42,896 nucleotides of DNA from Azotobacter chroococcum (lineage in GTDB: Bacteria > Pseudomonadota > Gammaproteobacteria > Pseudomonadales > Pseudomonadaceae): assembly GCF_004339665.1 (NCBI RefSeq), contig NZ_SMMU01000028.1, positions 1 through 42,896 on the forward strand. Direction: 5' to 3'. The stretch's first letter is position 1, and every line of letters begins with the position of its first letter. Shown here piece by piece: positions 18,635-27,309 of this stretch. Position numbers and translations under genes: made by a program. The notes under the pieces are model-generated. The model did no database searches. It worked only from the letters and a program-made list of their open reading frames with translations, and was not told the origin of the DNA.

Positions 18635-20185
18635 TCATGCCTCGCCATGCCGGCTTTCCAGTACTTGCCGGTAGAGATGCAGGTAAGGGTCTATGGTTTG
18701 CCGCCAGAAGCAGGGCACGGCCATGGCGCGGCAACGCATGGCATGGAAGAGGGACGGTGTGGCGAACACCCGGAAGGCGCGCAACAGTGCTTCGCGGTAG
18801 CTGTCCAGGCTGGGCTCCTCGAAGAGGAAGCCGGTCACGCCGTCCTCGATGGTGTCGGCGAGTCCGCCGGTCTTGCGGGCGACGGGCAGCGAGCCGAAGC
18901 GCTGGGCATACAGTTGGCTGAGGCCGCAGGGCTCGTAGCGCGAGGGCATCAGCAGGAAATCGGCCCCGGCGAACATGCGCCGCGCGACAGTTTCCTCGAA
19001 GCCGATGTTCACCCCCACCCGGCCGGGAAAGCGCTCGGCCAGCTGCCGCATGCTGTCCTCCACTGCCGGCTCGCCGCGTCCCAGCACGGCCAGTTGCCCG
19101 CCGTGTGCGACCAGGGTTTCGGCGAGCGCATGGGTCAGGTCCAGGCCCTTCTGCTGGACCAGCCGGGAAACCACCACGAACAGCGGGCCGCTGGAGCTGG
19201 AGGGTTCGAGGGCGAACTGGCGACGCACGTGCTCGGCGTGCACGGCCTTGCCTTCCCAGTCGTTGACGCCGAAGTTGCGCAGCAGGTGCGCATCGGTTTC
19301 CGGCTCCCAGCTTTCGTCGATGCCATTGGGAATGCCGCAGAGGAGACCGTGCTCGGCCTTTTCGCGGAGGAAGCCTTCCAGCCCGCAGCCGAAGTCCGGA
19401 GTGGTGATTTCCCGGGCATAGGTGGCGCTCACCGTGGTGATGCGGTCGGCGTAGGCGATGCCGGCCTTGAGGAAGGACAGCTGGCCGTGGAATTCCATGC
19501 GCTCCATCCGGCAGGCTTCCGCCGGGATGGCCAGTTCCGCGCGGCATTCCGACCGCCACAGGCCCTGGTAGGCGAGGTTGTGGATGGTGAACACGCTGGG
19601 AGTGCGCTGTCCGCGCCAGCGCAGGTAGGCTGGCGCGAGTCCCGCTGGCCAGTCGTGGGCGTGGATCAGGTCGGGGCGCCAGCTGATCCCGGCCTCGCCG
19701 GCGGCGAAGTCGGCCGCGGCGAGGCCCAGGCGGGCGAAGCGGATGTGGTTGTCCGGCCAGTCCTGGTTGCGGTTGTCGCCGTAGGGGCCGCCGTCGCGCT
19801 CGTAGAGTTCGGGGCTGATGAGGACATAGACGATCAGGCCGTCGTCCAGGTCGATCCGGCCGATCCGGCCGCCCGGCAGGGCGGCATGGCCGGCGAGTCT
19901 GCCGACCAGACGGATGGGGTGGCCGCTCTGCATGACCTGACGATAGCCGGGCAGCAGCACGCGGACATCGTGGTGAGGGCGCAGCGCCCGGGGCAGGGCG
20001 GCGGAGACGTCGCCCAGCCCGCCGGTCTTGATCAGCTCGGAGAGTTCGGAGGTGACGAAGAGGATTTTCTTCTTGCTTTCGTTTTCCTGGACGGTGCGGA
20101 TCTGCGGGGCGGGCCGGCTCGCTCCGACCCGCATGGTCTGATCCTGACGTTCGATACGCTGAGCCTGCACAGCGGCGTTACTCAT
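18635..20185 (-). CDS. glgA: Glycogen (alpha-glucan) synthase GlgA
   Basis: A 516-residue GT5 glycosyltransferase that extends alpha-1,4-glucan from a nucleotide-glucose donor. The donor loop ELIKTGGLGDVSAALP is at about residues 50-66, the HAHDWPAGL block follows, and the C-terminal domain has VVSRLVQQKGLDL and SRYEPCGLSQLYAQRFGSLPVARKTGGL. There is an unusual 40-residue hydrophilic N-terminal extension before KKKILFVTSELSE. The second ATG (20185) of MTM is chosen because GGAGG overlaps the first and sits 6 bases from the second. It is the first gene of the minus-strand cluster. No glgC (ADP-glucose synthase) is nearby. Confidence 0.94.
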   Translation of the reverse strand: MSNAAVQAQRIERQDQTMRVGASRPAPQIRTVQENESKKKILFVTSELSELIKTGGLGDVSAALPRALRPHHDVRVLLPGYRQVMQSGHPIRLVGRLAGHAALPGGRIGRIDLDDGLIVYVLISPELYERDGGPYGDNRNQDWPDNHIRFARLGLAAADFAAGEAGISWRPDLIHAHDWPAGLAPAYLRWRGQRTPSVFTIHNLAYQGLWRSECRAELAIPAEACRMERMEFHGQLSFLKAGIAYADRITTVSATYAREITTPDFGCGLEGFLREKAEHGLLCGIPNGIDESWEPETDAHLLRNFGVNDWEGKAVHAEHVRRQFALEPSSSSGPLFVVVSRLVQQKGLDLTHALAETLVAHGGQLAVLGRGEPAVEDSMRQLAERFPGRVGVNIGFEETVARRMFAGADFLLMPSRYEPCGLSQLYAQRFGSLPVARKTGGLADTIEDGVTGFLFEEPSLDSYREALLRAFRVFATPSLFHAMRCRAMAVPCFWRQTIDPYLHLYRQVLESRHGEA

Positions 20186-20543
20186 GGTCATCCTCCAATC
20201 AAATCTTCCTTGCCGGATCTTCCGGTCCTCCGTCGGGTAAAGAGGTGTCCGCAAGGCCCGTTGAGGTCCGCAGTCATCGATGAGTTATTAGAACCGTGCG
20301 GCCGGTGCAGCCCTCCTGGCGCAATGGCGTTCCTTCAGTGGTTTCCGAGAGGAGGCATGGAGGCGTTCGCCAAAGCCATCCCGGAGCCATGACTGCCGGC
20401 GAGCATCGGCGAACTCGCCATTCATGAAGTGTGGACGCCAATCGGCGAATAGACCTTGACCGTTGATCGAATGATTTCGCCCCCCGGAGCCTCCATGGCC
20501 GCGAGGATAGGACGATGTTGTACTGCAACGAGAAAAGTGTGGT
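20186..20543. other. 358-base leader region of the glg/tre cluster
   Basis: No gene is recognised here. It must contain the promoter for glgA on the minus strand. I saw no clear sigma-70, AlgU (GAACTT...TCTGA) or sigma-54 promoter pattern. Two copies of ATCGGCGAA lie near 20408 and 20441, too short to interpret. Confidence 0.4.
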
Positions 20544-20774
20544 TCAGAAATGGATTTCCGCCAGCTTGATGCCGAGCCTCTGCAAGACTTCGATGAGCCT
20601 GTCCAACTGGCGGAAGGATTCGACTTCGTCATGCTCGTCGATCAGGAAGAAGCTGCGCCCGGTGTTCAGCTGGAAAAACGCGATCCATTCCCCGCTGCGG
20701 GCCGGATTGCGGATCAGGTGGGTGACGAAGGCGGTGCCTTCGGTCTGCAGGGTTTCGACATCCTGGCGTTTCAT
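20544..20774 (-). CDS. Small conserved-looking hypothetical protein
   Basis: A 76-residue cytoplasmic protein with no signal peptide or membrane segment. It looks like a real gene: GGAGA lies 5 bases before the ATG, and the composition is that of a compact alpha/beta fold. The first half has beta-like stretches (GTAFVTHLIRNPARSGEWIAFFQL, then RSFFLIDEHD, a few of these residues being aromatic) and the end is an amphipathic helix (FRQLDRLIEVLQRLGIKLAEI). It is divergent from the SulP transporter gene with 98 bases between. I do not recognise its function. Confidence 0.65.
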   Translation of the reverse strand: MKRQDVETLQTEGTAFVTHLIRNPARSGEWIAFFQLNTGRSFFLIDEHDEVESFRQLDRLIEVLQRLGIKLAEIHF

Positions 20775-20872
20775 GGTTTCTCCGGGCGAACCGAGGGAGG
20801 GCGGCGGAGGACTTTATCATTATCATGAAATGTTAATATCACACACATGTTCCGGTTCCGGGAGGACCACTG

Positions 20873-22531
20873 ATGATCGCGATTCGTGAGGCGTGGCAGG
20901 CCGGTCTGCTGCGGCGGGAACACTGGCTGCGCAACCTGGTGGCCGGCATCATCGTCGGCGTCGTGGCACTGCCCTTGGCCATGGCCTTCAGCATCGCCTC
21001 CGGGGTGAAACCGGAGCAGGGGATCTACACCGCCATCGTCGGCGGCCTGCTGGTTTCCCTGTTCGGCGGCAGCCGGCTGCAGATCGCCGGTCCGACCGGC
21101 GCCTTCATCGTCATTCTCGCCGGGGTGACCGCCGAACACGGGATCGATGGCCTGCAGATCGCGACCCTGATGGCCGGCGGCATTCTCCTGCTGCTTGGCA
21201 TCAGCCGTCTGGGGACGGTCATCAAGTACATTCCCGATCCGGTCATCGTCGGTTTCACCGCCGGTATCGGGGTGATCATCTGGGTCAGCCAGTGGAAGGA
21301 CTTCTTCGGCCTGCCGGCAGCGACGGGCACGCATTTCCACGAGAAGCTCTGGCATCTGCTGCAGTCGCTGCCGCAGTTGCACCTGCCGACCACGCTACTG
21401 GCCCTGCTCAGTCTGGCGCTGGTCATCTTCGCGCCGCGTCTGCGGGCGCTGCGGCGCATTCCCGGTCCGCTGATCGCGATGGTCGTCGCCACTCTCATCC
21501 AGTCGGTCTTCCACTTCGAGGGCGTGGCCACCATCGGCAGCGCCTTCGGCGGCATTCCCCGGGGGCTGCCGCAGCTGGGGCTGCCGGAGATCACCGTGGC
21601 GCGGCTCATCGAGCTGATCGGGCCGGCCTTCGCCATCGCCATGCTCGGCGCCATCGAGTCGCTGCTTTCCGCGGTGGTCGCCGACGGTATGGGCGGAACC
21701 AAGCACGACTCCAACCAGGAGCTGATCGGCCAGGGCATCGCCAACCTGGCCGCACCGCTGTTCGGCGGCTTCGCCGCGACCGGGGCAATCGCCCGCACTG
21801 CGACCAATATCCGCAACGGTGGCAACAGCCCGCTGGCCGGCATCGTCCATGCGCTCACCCTGGTGCTGATCCTGCTGTTCCTGGCGCCGCTGGCGGCGAA
21901 CATTCCGCTGGCCGCGCTGGCCGCGATCCTCTTCGTGGTGGCCTGGAACATGAGCGAGCTGAAGCACTTCAGGCGCATGCTGCAGCGGGCGCCGAAGGCG
22001 GATGTGGGCATTCTGCTGATCACCTTCGGGCTCACGGTGTTCAGCGACCTGGTGATCGCGGTGAACATCGGCATGATCCTGGCCATGCTGCATTTCATGC
22101 GCCGCATGGCGTCCTCGGTGGCGGTGCAGCAACAGCTCGAGCAGGAGCTGGAGCCGGAGCTGCTCAGCAACGGCCAGACCCGGCTGCCCGACGGGGTACT
22201 GGTCTACACCGTGGAGGGGCCGCTGTTCTTTGGCGCGGCGGAAACCTTCGAACGGGCCCTGGCCAGCACCCACACCGATCCGCGCCTGCTGATCATTCGT
22301 CTGAAGCGGGTGCCCTTCATGGATATCACCGGTCTGCAGACGCTGGAGGAGGTCATCCAGCAGCTGGGCAGGCGCAGGATCCGGGTCAAGCTCTGCGAGG
22401 CGAGCGCGCGGGTGCAGGGCAAGCTGGAGCGGGCGGGAATACTGGAGCTGATCGGCGCCCCGAACTACCACGCGAGCTTTGCCGAGGCCCTGTCCGCCAG
22501 TGCGGAGAAAACGGAAGTCACGGCTTCCTGA
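20873..22531 (+). CDS. SulP-family anion transporter with C-terminal STAS domain
   Basis: A 552-residue inner-membrane transporter. About residues 1-420 are the hydrophobic SulP core, with the family signature near the N-terminus (VALPLAMAFSIASG, then GIYTAIVGGLLVSLFGGSR and GPTGAFIVIL). The cytoplasmic STAS domain (about 440-540) includes VYTVEGPLFFGAAETFE and FMDITGLQTLEEV, the latter being the anti-sigma-antagonist-like loop. Substrates in the family include sulfate, bicarbonate and dicarboxylates, so the ion cannot be read from sequence. GGAGG lies 7 bases before the ATG. The 3' end overlaps the convergent ribbon-helix-helix gene by 14 bases. Confidence 0.92.
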   Translation: MIAIREAWQAGLLRREHWLRNLVAGIIVGVVALPLAMAFSIASGVKPEQGIYTAIVGGLLVSLFGGSRLQIAGPTGAFIVILAGVTAEHGIDGLQIATLMAGGILLLLGISRLGTVIKYIPDPVIVGFTAGIGVIIWVSQWKDFFGLPAATGTHFHEKLWHLLQSLPQLHLPTTLLALLSLALVIFAPRLRALRRIPGPLIAMVVATLIQSVFHFEGVATIGSAFGGIPRGLPQLGLPEITVARLIELIGPAFAIAMLGAIESLLSAVVADGMGGTKHDSNQELIGQGIANLAAPLFGGFAATGAIARTATNIRNGGNSPLAGIVHALTLVLILLFLAPLAANIPLAALAAILFVVAWNMSELKHFRRMLQRAPKADVGILLITFGLTVFSDLVIAVNIGMILAMLHFMRRMASSVAVQQQLEQELEPELLSNGQTRLPDGVLVYTVEGPLFFGAAETFERALASTHTDPRLLIIRLKRVPFMDITGLQTLEEVIQQLGRRRIRVKLCEASARVQGKLERAGILELIGAPNYHASFAEALSASAEKTEVTAS

Positions 22532-22706
22532 CGGTGGGAATGCGGCTCTGCGTGGCGTAGCTGACGCCATGGGCTTCCAGGTAGTCGCGGATCAACTGGC
22601 GGACGACCTGGGAGGGCGTCTGGTCCTGGGCGGCACAGAGTTCTTCAAAGGCTTTCTTCTTGACCGGGTCGATGAGTACGGTGAGACGTGCTGTCTTGCT
22701 TTCCAT
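22518..22706 (-). CDS. Small ribbon-helix-helix (CopG/MetJ-like) protein
   Basis: A 62-residue protein with the ribbon-helix-helix pattern: a short basic beta strand (TARLTVLIDPVKKKAF), then helix one (FEELCAAQD), then TPSQVVRQLIRDYLEAH as helix two. Such proteins bind DNA as dimers and are often autoregulators or antitoxins. No toxin gene is adjacent. The ATG at 22706 gives the typical start; the frame remains open to 22733 with a possible earlier start. No strong ribosome binding site is seen. The 3' end overlaps the SulP gene on the other strand. The target is unknown. Confidence 0.65.
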   Translation of the reverse strand: MESKTARLTVLIDPVKKKAFEELCAAQDQTPSQVVRQLIRDYLEAHGVSYATQSRIPTVRKP

Positions 22707-22938
22707 GGGGGAAACCCGTCGTGATCGTTGCAAAATGTCGGCATATTTTAATCAAATCCTGCATGCACCAGCTACCGGCCCTGCCGGGCCTGCGAACCCC
22801 TGCCGGTTCGTATGGTCTTGATTCATATGGTGTCTGTCATGCGCATGTGGGCACCACTCCGTTAGGATAGTGGCGTGGCGCCGGGCTACTCCGGACGCCC
22901 GATCAGATTTGCCGCCATTTGGTTTTTTAAGGATTCCC

Positions 22939-23778
22939 ATGATCAAGAAATGCCTGTTTCCTGCTGCCGGTTACGGCACCCGCTTCCTGCCGGCCACCAA
23001 GGCCATGCCCAAGGAAATGCTGCCGATCGTGAACAAGCCGCTGATCCAGTACGGCGTCGAGGAGGCGCTGGACGCCGGTCTGACGCAGATTGCGATGGTT
23101 ACCGGCCGCGGCAAACGTGCACTGGAAGACCACTTCGACATCAGCTATGAGCTCGAACACCAGATCCGCGATACCGACAAGGAAAAATACCTGATCGGCA
23201 TCCGCCGGCTGATCGACGAGTGCACCTTCTCCTATACCCGCCAGGTCGAGATGAAGGGCCTCGGCCATGCGATTCTCTGCGGCCGTCCGCTGATCGGCGA
23301 CGAGCCCTTCGCCGTGGTGCTGGCCGACGACCTCTGCATCAACCTTGACGGCGACGGCGTGCTGACCCAGATGGTCAAGCTGTACAACCAGTTCCGCTGC
23401 TCGATCGTGGCGATCCAGGAAGTGCCGCCGGAGGAAACCTCCAAGTACGGCGTCATCGCCGGCGAGATGATTCGCGACGACATCTACCGGGTCAGCGCCA
23501 TGGTGGAAAAGCCCAAGCCGGAAGATGCCCCCTCGAACCTGGCGATCATCGGCCGCTATATCCTGACGCCGGACATCTTCGAGCTGATCGAGCAGACCGA
23601 GCCGGGCAAGGGCGGCGAGATCCAGATCACCGATGCGCTGATGAAGCAGGCCAAGGACGGCTGTGTGATGGCCTACAAGTTCAAGGGCAAGCGTTTCGAC
23701 TGCGGCGGCGCCGAGGGTTACATCGACGCCACCAACTTCTGCTTCGAGAACCTCTACAAGCTCGGCAAGGCCTACTGA
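22939..23778 (+). CDS. galU: UTP-glucose-1-phosphate uridylyltransferase GalU
   Basis: A 279-residue cytoplasmic enzyme that makes UDP-glucose from UTP and glucose-1-phosphate for LPS, exopolysaccharide and other glycans. The nucleotide-binding signature PAAGYGTRFLPATKAMPKEMLP is at residues 8-29, with VVLADDLC, EKPKPED and GGEIQITDAL following. Its length is standard. The ATG at 22939 has AAGGA 5 bases upstream and the family start MIKKCLFPAAG; the longer frame from 22870 adds 23 unrelated residues. A strong hairpin follows the gene. Confidence 0.96.
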   Translation: MIKKCLFPAAGYGTRFLPATKAMPKEMLPIVNKPLIQYGVEEALDAGLTQIAMVTGRGKRALEDHFDISYELEHQIRDTDKEKYLIGIRRLIDECTFSYTRQVEMKGLGHAILCGRPLIGDEPFAVVLADDLCINLDGDGVLTQMVKLYNQFRCSIVAIQEVPPEETSKYGVIAGEMIRDDIYRVSAMVEKPKPEDAPSNLAIIGRYILTPDIFELIEQTEPGKGGEIQITDALMKQAKDGCVMAYKFKGKRFDCGGAEGYIDATNFCFENLYKLGKAY

Positions 23779-23793
23779 GTCCCGGCCGCTGCG

Positions 23794-23825
23794 ACGGGGA
23801 AGCCACCTGCGGGTGGCTTCCCCGT
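23794..23825. terminator. Hairpin between galU and the convergent VOC gene
   Basis: A perfect 14-bp stem, ACGGGGAAGCCACC paired with GGTGGCTTCCCCGT, with a 4-base loop TGCG. It lies between two convergent genes, 15 bases after the galU stop and touching the stop of the glyoxalase-fold gene, so it probably ends transcription from both sides. There is no long U-tract on either side. Confidence 0.7.
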
Positions 23826-24248
23826 TCAAGGCAGCGGCATATGTTCCGATCCTGGCCCCAGCGGCTGGCCGTGGCTGAATTCGACATAATTGCCGGCGGG
23901 GTCGCGTAGGCCACAGTAGTAGCCGACCGGATAGGGCTCGTCGCGCGGCGGCCAGATCAGGCAGCCGGCAGCCTGGGCGTCGGCCGCGATGGCATCGACC
24001 TGCTCTCGGCTCTCCAGGGCGAAGCCGAAATGGCTGTAGTCGTCGTCCGCCAAGTTGCGCAGGCGGCCGCCCGGCATCAGCACGAAGACGAATTCGCGTT
24101 CTCGGCCGGGTTCGGCCATCCAGACGATGCGTGCACCCTTGCCGAGGCGCTCGTGAAATACCTGCATGCCGCAGAAGCGCCGGTAGAATTCCACGCAGGC
24201 GTCGAGATCCGGGACGTGCAGGGCGAGATGGGTGAGCGTGGGGCGCAT
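23826..24248 (-). CDS. VOC-fold (glyoxalase/dioxygenase superfamily) protein
   Basis: A 140-residue single-chain protein with the paired beta-alpha-beta-beta-beta modules of the vicinal-oxygen-chelate fold. Metal-site candidates are H8 in [19 protein letters not shown], the SHFGFAL histidine in the middle, and a glutamate in [12 protein letters not shown] near the end. Reaction and substrate are unknown; the family includes glyoxalase I, extradiol dioxygenases and fosfomycin-resistance enzymes. It is divergent from gor with 86 bases between the starts, and the galU-VOC-gor order is shared with P. aeruginosa, which hints at thiol or electrophile metabolism. Confidence 0.82.
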   Translation of the reverse strand: MRPTLTHLALHVPDLDACVEFYRRFCGMQVFHERLGKGARIVWMAEPGREREFVFVLMPGGRLRNLADDDYSHFGFALESREQVDAIAADAQAAGCLIWPPRDEPYPVGYYCGLRDPAGNYVEFSHGQPLGPGSEHMPLP

Positions 24249-24334
24249 GCCGGTTTCCTCATGATCCGGGGCGATGGGGTCAGCCGTCCGGCCGCATGGG
24301 TTATTCTGGCAGTTCGTTGAAGGGAGAACGATGC

Positions 24335-25693
24335 ATGGCCTACGACTTCGATCTGTTTGTCATCGGTGCCGGTTCCGGCGGGGTGCGGGCGGCGCGTTTC
24401 GCCGCCGGTTTCGGCGCCCGCGTGGCGGTGGCCGAGAGCCGCTATCTGGGCGGCACCTGCGTGAACGTCGGTTGCGTGCCGAAGAAGCTCCTGGTCTATG
24501 GTGCGCACTATGCCGAGGATTTCGAGCAGGCGCGCGGCTATGGCTGGACGCCGGGCGAGGCGCAATTCGACTGGGCCGCCCTGGTCGCCAACAAGGACCG
24601 CGAGATTCAGCGCCTGAACGGCATCTATCGCAAGTTGCTGGTGGACAGCGGCGTCACTCTGCTGGAGGGGCATGCGCGGCTGACCGATGCGCACGGCGTG
24701 GAGGTGGACGGGCAGCGCTACAGCGCCGAGCATATCCTCGTCGCCACCGGTGGCTGGCCCGTGGTGCCGGACATTCCGGGGCGAGAGTATGCCATCACCT
24801 CCAATGAGGCCTTCCATCTGCCGGCCCTGCCGGAGCGGGTGCTGGTGGTGGGGGGGGGCTATATCGCGGTGGAGTTCGCCTCGATCTTCCACGGGGTGGG
24901 GGCGAAAACCACCCTGCTGTACCGCCGCGAGCTGTTCCTGCGCGGTTTCGACGGGGCGGTCCGCGAGCACCTGCGCGACGAGATGACCAAGAGGGGTATC
25001 GATCTGCAGTTCAATGCCGATATCACCCGCATCGACCGCCAGGCCGATGGCAGCCTGCTCGCCACTTTGAAGGACGGGCGCAGCCTGGAGGCCGACTGCG
25101 TCTTCTATGCCACCGGCCGTCGGCCGATGCTGGACGATCTGGGGTTGGAAGATGTCTGGATCGAGCTGGACGAGCGGGGCAGCATCCGGGTCGACGAGTT
25201 GTACCGCAGCAGCGTGCCTTCCATCCTCGCCATCGGCGATGTCACCGGCAAGGTTCAGCTCACGCCGGTGGCCCTGGCCGAAGGCATGGCGGTTGCCCGC
25301 CGGCTGTTCAAGCCGGAGCAGTATCGCCCGGTGGACTATCGCCTGATCCCCACGGCGGTGTTCAGTCTGCCGAACATCGGCATCGTGGGCATGACCGAGG
25401 AGCAGGCGCGCGAGGCCGGACATCAGGTGAGCATCTTCGAGAGCCGCTTCCGCCCGATGAAGCTGACCATGACCGACAGCCAGGAGCGCAGCCTGATGAA
25501 GCTGGTGGTGGATGCCGACTCCGACCGGGTGCTCGGCTGCCACATGGTCGGTCCGGAGGCCGGCGAAATCCTTCAGGGGCTGGCCGTGGCGCTCAAGGCG
25601 GGAGCCACCAAGCAGATGTTCGACGAGACGCTGGGCATTCACCCGACGGCAGCGGAGGAGTTCGTCACCATGCGCACTCCCGTGCAACGCTGA
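24335..25693 (+). CDS. gor: Glutathione-disulfide reductase
   Basis: A 452-residue FAD enzyme that reduces GSSG with NADPH in the cytoplasm. Visible are the FAD motif [16 protein letters not shown], the redox-active disulfide [11 protein letters not shown] (C42 and C47), the NADPH-binding [12 protein letters not shown], the second FAD motif ILAIGDVTG, and the C-terminal catalytic [10 protein letters not shown]. The ATG at 24335 follows GGGAG by 8 bases. The NADPH motif is written with a run of nine G residues (24850-24858). It is divergent from the VOC gene. Trypanothione or mycothione reductases are alternatives, but the organism and motif support gor. Confidence 0.95.
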   Translation: MAYDFDLFVIGAGSGGVRAARFAAGFGARVAVAESRYLGGTCVNVGCVPKKLLVYGAHYAEDFEQARGYGWTPGEAQFDWAALVANKDREIQRLNGIYRKLLVDSGVTLLEGHARLTDAHGVEVDGQRYSAEHILVATGGWPVVPDIPGREYAITSNEAFHLPALPERVLVVGGGYIAVEFASIFHGVGAKTTLLYRRELFLRGFDGAVREHLRDEMTKRGIDLQFNADITRIDRQADGSLLATLKDGRSLEADCVFYATGRRPMLDDLGLEDVWIELDERGSIRVDELYRSSVPSILAIGDVTGKVQLTPVALAEGMAVARRLFKPEQYRPVDYRLIPTAVFSLPNIGIVGMTEEQAREAGHQVSIFESRFRPMKLTMTDSQERSLMKLVVDADSDRVLGCHMVGPEAGEILQGLAVALKAGATKQMFDETLGIHPTAAEEFVTMRTPVQR

Positions 25694-25723
25694 CGGCGAA
25701 GTGCCGGATATCGACGGCTGGAG

Positions 25724-26191
25724 TCAGTGATGCGCTTGTCCCTCGCTGGCAGGGGCATCGCTGCGGACCTCGACTTCGACCTCCACCTTGCCGGCCTTCT
25801 CGAACTCCAGGGTCAGTGGGAAGCGGCTACCGACCGGCAGTGGACTCTTCAGGCCGAAGTACATGACGTGATGTCCGCCTGGTGCAAGTTTCACTTCCGT
25901 GCCGGCAGAAATGGCGAGCGAGTCGATGCGCTGCATGCGCATGACTTCACCCACCTTGGCGTGGGTGTGCAACTCGGTTTTGGCCGCGCTCGGAGTGGCG
26001 GCGCCGATCAGGCGATCCTCCGTCCGGCTGTTGTTCTTTACGTTGAAATAGACGGCGCCGGCCGGTGCGTTGGGCGGCAATGCCCGGGACCAGGGGGTGC
26101 CAATCTGCAGTTCGCCAACCTGGTAGTCGGTGGCGAAGACAGGGCTGCAGGAGAGGGCGAGAAGGGAGGAAAACAGGATGCGAGCGAACAT
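25724..26191 (-). CDS. Periplasmic copper chaperone, PCu(A)C family
   Basis: A 155-residue secreted protein. The N-terminal MFARILFSSLLALSCSPVFA is a signal peptide with a likely cleavage after VFA. The mature protein is a DUF461/PCu(A)C cupredoxin-like domain with the copper-binding set: His in ELHTH, Met in GEVMRMQ, and His and Met in GGHHVMYFGL, matching the H-M-x(n)-HxM arrangement. Such proteins deliver Cu(I) to the CuA or CuB centre of cytochrome oxidase. The tail EGQAHH adds two more histidines. It converges with gor and stands alone; no SCO1 or oxidase gene is near. Confidence 0.9.
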   Translation of the reverse strand: MFARILFSSLLALSCSPVFATDYQVGELQIGTPWSRALPPNAPAGAVYFNVKNNSRTEDRLIGAATPSAAKTELHTHAKVGEVMRMQRIDSLAISAGTEVKLAPGGHHVMYFGLKSPLPVGSRFPLTLEFEKAGKVEVEVEVRSDAPASEGQAHH

Positions 26192-26397
26192 TCAGGCGAC
26201 TCTCCGGCAGGATGAGGTTCGGAAACTTAGCATGAGCACTCAGCGAAATTCATCCCTCACGTGGGTTTTCCATCGCCATGCTTCTTGGCCGAGGATAGCC
26301 TTGGCTCATGAGGGGACGTTTGCCGGCCACAAAATCAAAATCCCTGCTATTTCATATTCATTGTCCAGTTATCTCGGAGTCGTTTCAAAACAACCGT

Positions 26398-26425
26398 TTG
26401 ACACTAGGGGGCGATCCGGTAAAAA
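26398..26425 (+). promoter_or_regulatory. Sigma-70 promoter for tRNA-Ser
   Basis: A perfect -35 hexamer TTGACA (26398-26403) is followed after 16 bases by a -10-like TAAAAA (26420-26425). The tRNA-Ser gene begins 19 bases downstream. Placement and strength fit a stable-RNA promoter. Confidence 0.6.
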
Positions 26426-26444
26426 TTGCCGTCCGCATTCATGC

Positions 26445-26534
26445 GGAGGTGTGGCCGAGTGGTTTAAGGCAGCGGTCTTGAAAACCGCCGAAGGGGAGAC
26501 TCTTCCGTGAGTTCGAATCTCACCGCCTCCGCCA
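26445..26534 (+). tRNA. tRNA-Ser (anticodon UGA)
   Basis: A 90-base class II tRNA with the 3' CCA encoded. The acceptor stem GGAGGTG pairs with CGCCTCC (one G-U pair). The D arm includes GGCCGAGTGGTTTAAGGC. The anticodon loop CTTGAAA sits on a GCGGT/ACCGC stem and gives UGA. A long variable arm and the T loop GTTCGAATC follow. The position upstream of gacA is free-standing. Confidence 0.97.
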
Positions 26535-26664
26535 CCTTCTGGCCGAATCGATTGGCCTGTCCTACTGGCAAGTGGCTGGCTGATCCTTCTGAGAGTTTGG
26601 TTCAGGCCAGATTTTCTCCAGGCAGGTCGCTCGCAGTCTGCGCTGACGCGAAACGAGGTGTCCG

Positions 26665-27309
26665 TTGATTAGGGTGCTTGTGGTCGATGATCACGATCTG
26701 GTTCGAGCTGGCATCACCCGGATGTTGGCCGATATCGACGGCCTGCAGGTGGTCGGACAAGGAAGTTCTGGCGAAGAGGCCCTGAAGAAGGCCCGCGATA
26801 TCAAGCCCGATGTGATCCTGATGGACGTCAAGATGCCAGGCATCGGTGGCCTCGAGGCGACCCGCAAGCTGCAGCGCAGCAATCCTGACATCAAGGTGAT
26901 CGCGGTAACCGTCTGTGAGGAAGATCCCTTTCCCACGCGTCTCATGCAGGCCGGAGCGGCCGGCTATCTGACCAAGGGGGCGGCCCTCGACGAAATGGTT
27001 CAGGCCATTCGCCAGGTCTTTGCTGGACAGCGCTACATCAGCCCGCAGATTGCCCAGCAGTTGGCCTTGAAGTCCTTCCAGCCGCAGCAGGGCGGCTCTC
27101 CCTTCGATCTGCTCTCCGAGCGGGAGATCCAGATCGCCCTGATGATCGCCAATTGCGAAAAGGTGCAGAGCATTTCGGACAAGCTCTGCCTCTCGCCGAA
27201 GACCGTGAACACCTATCGCTATCGCATCTTCGAGAAGCTCTCCATCACCAGTGACGTGGAGCTGGCGCTGTTGGCCGTGCGCCACGGTATGGTCGACGCA
27301 TCCAGTTGA
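26665..27309 (+). CDS. gacA: Response regulator GacA (UvrY family)
   Basis: A 214-residue response regulator, the output half of the GacS/GacA system that drives small RNAs of the Rsm pathway and so controls secondary metabolism, biofilm and virulence traits. The receiver domain (1-120) has the acidic pocket VVDDHD (D8, D9), phospho-acceptor D54 in LMDVKMPG, and the conserved lysine in GYLTKGA. The LuxR-type helix-turn-helix (about 148-205) has [13 protein letters not shown] and [17 protein letters not shown]. The start is TTG at 26665 with GAGG upstream; a TTG start is also used by other Pseudomonas gacA genes. gacS is not in the window. The stop overlaps the uvrC start. Confidence 0.96.
   Translation: MIRVLVVDDHDLVRAGITRMLADIDGLQVVGQGSSGEEALKKARDIKPDVILMDVKMPGIGGLEATRKLQRSNPDIKVIAVTVCEEDPFPTRLMQAGAAGYLTKGAALDEMVQAIRQVFAGQRYISPQIAQQLALKSFQPQQGGSPFDLLSEREIQIALMIANCEKVQSISDKLCLSPKTVNTYRYRIFEKLSITSDVELALLAVRHGMVDASS

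Noticed and set aside
22518-22706. Toxin-antitoxin system at the ribbon-helix-helix gene
   Set aside because: Neither neighbour is a toxin; the flanking genes are SulP and galU.
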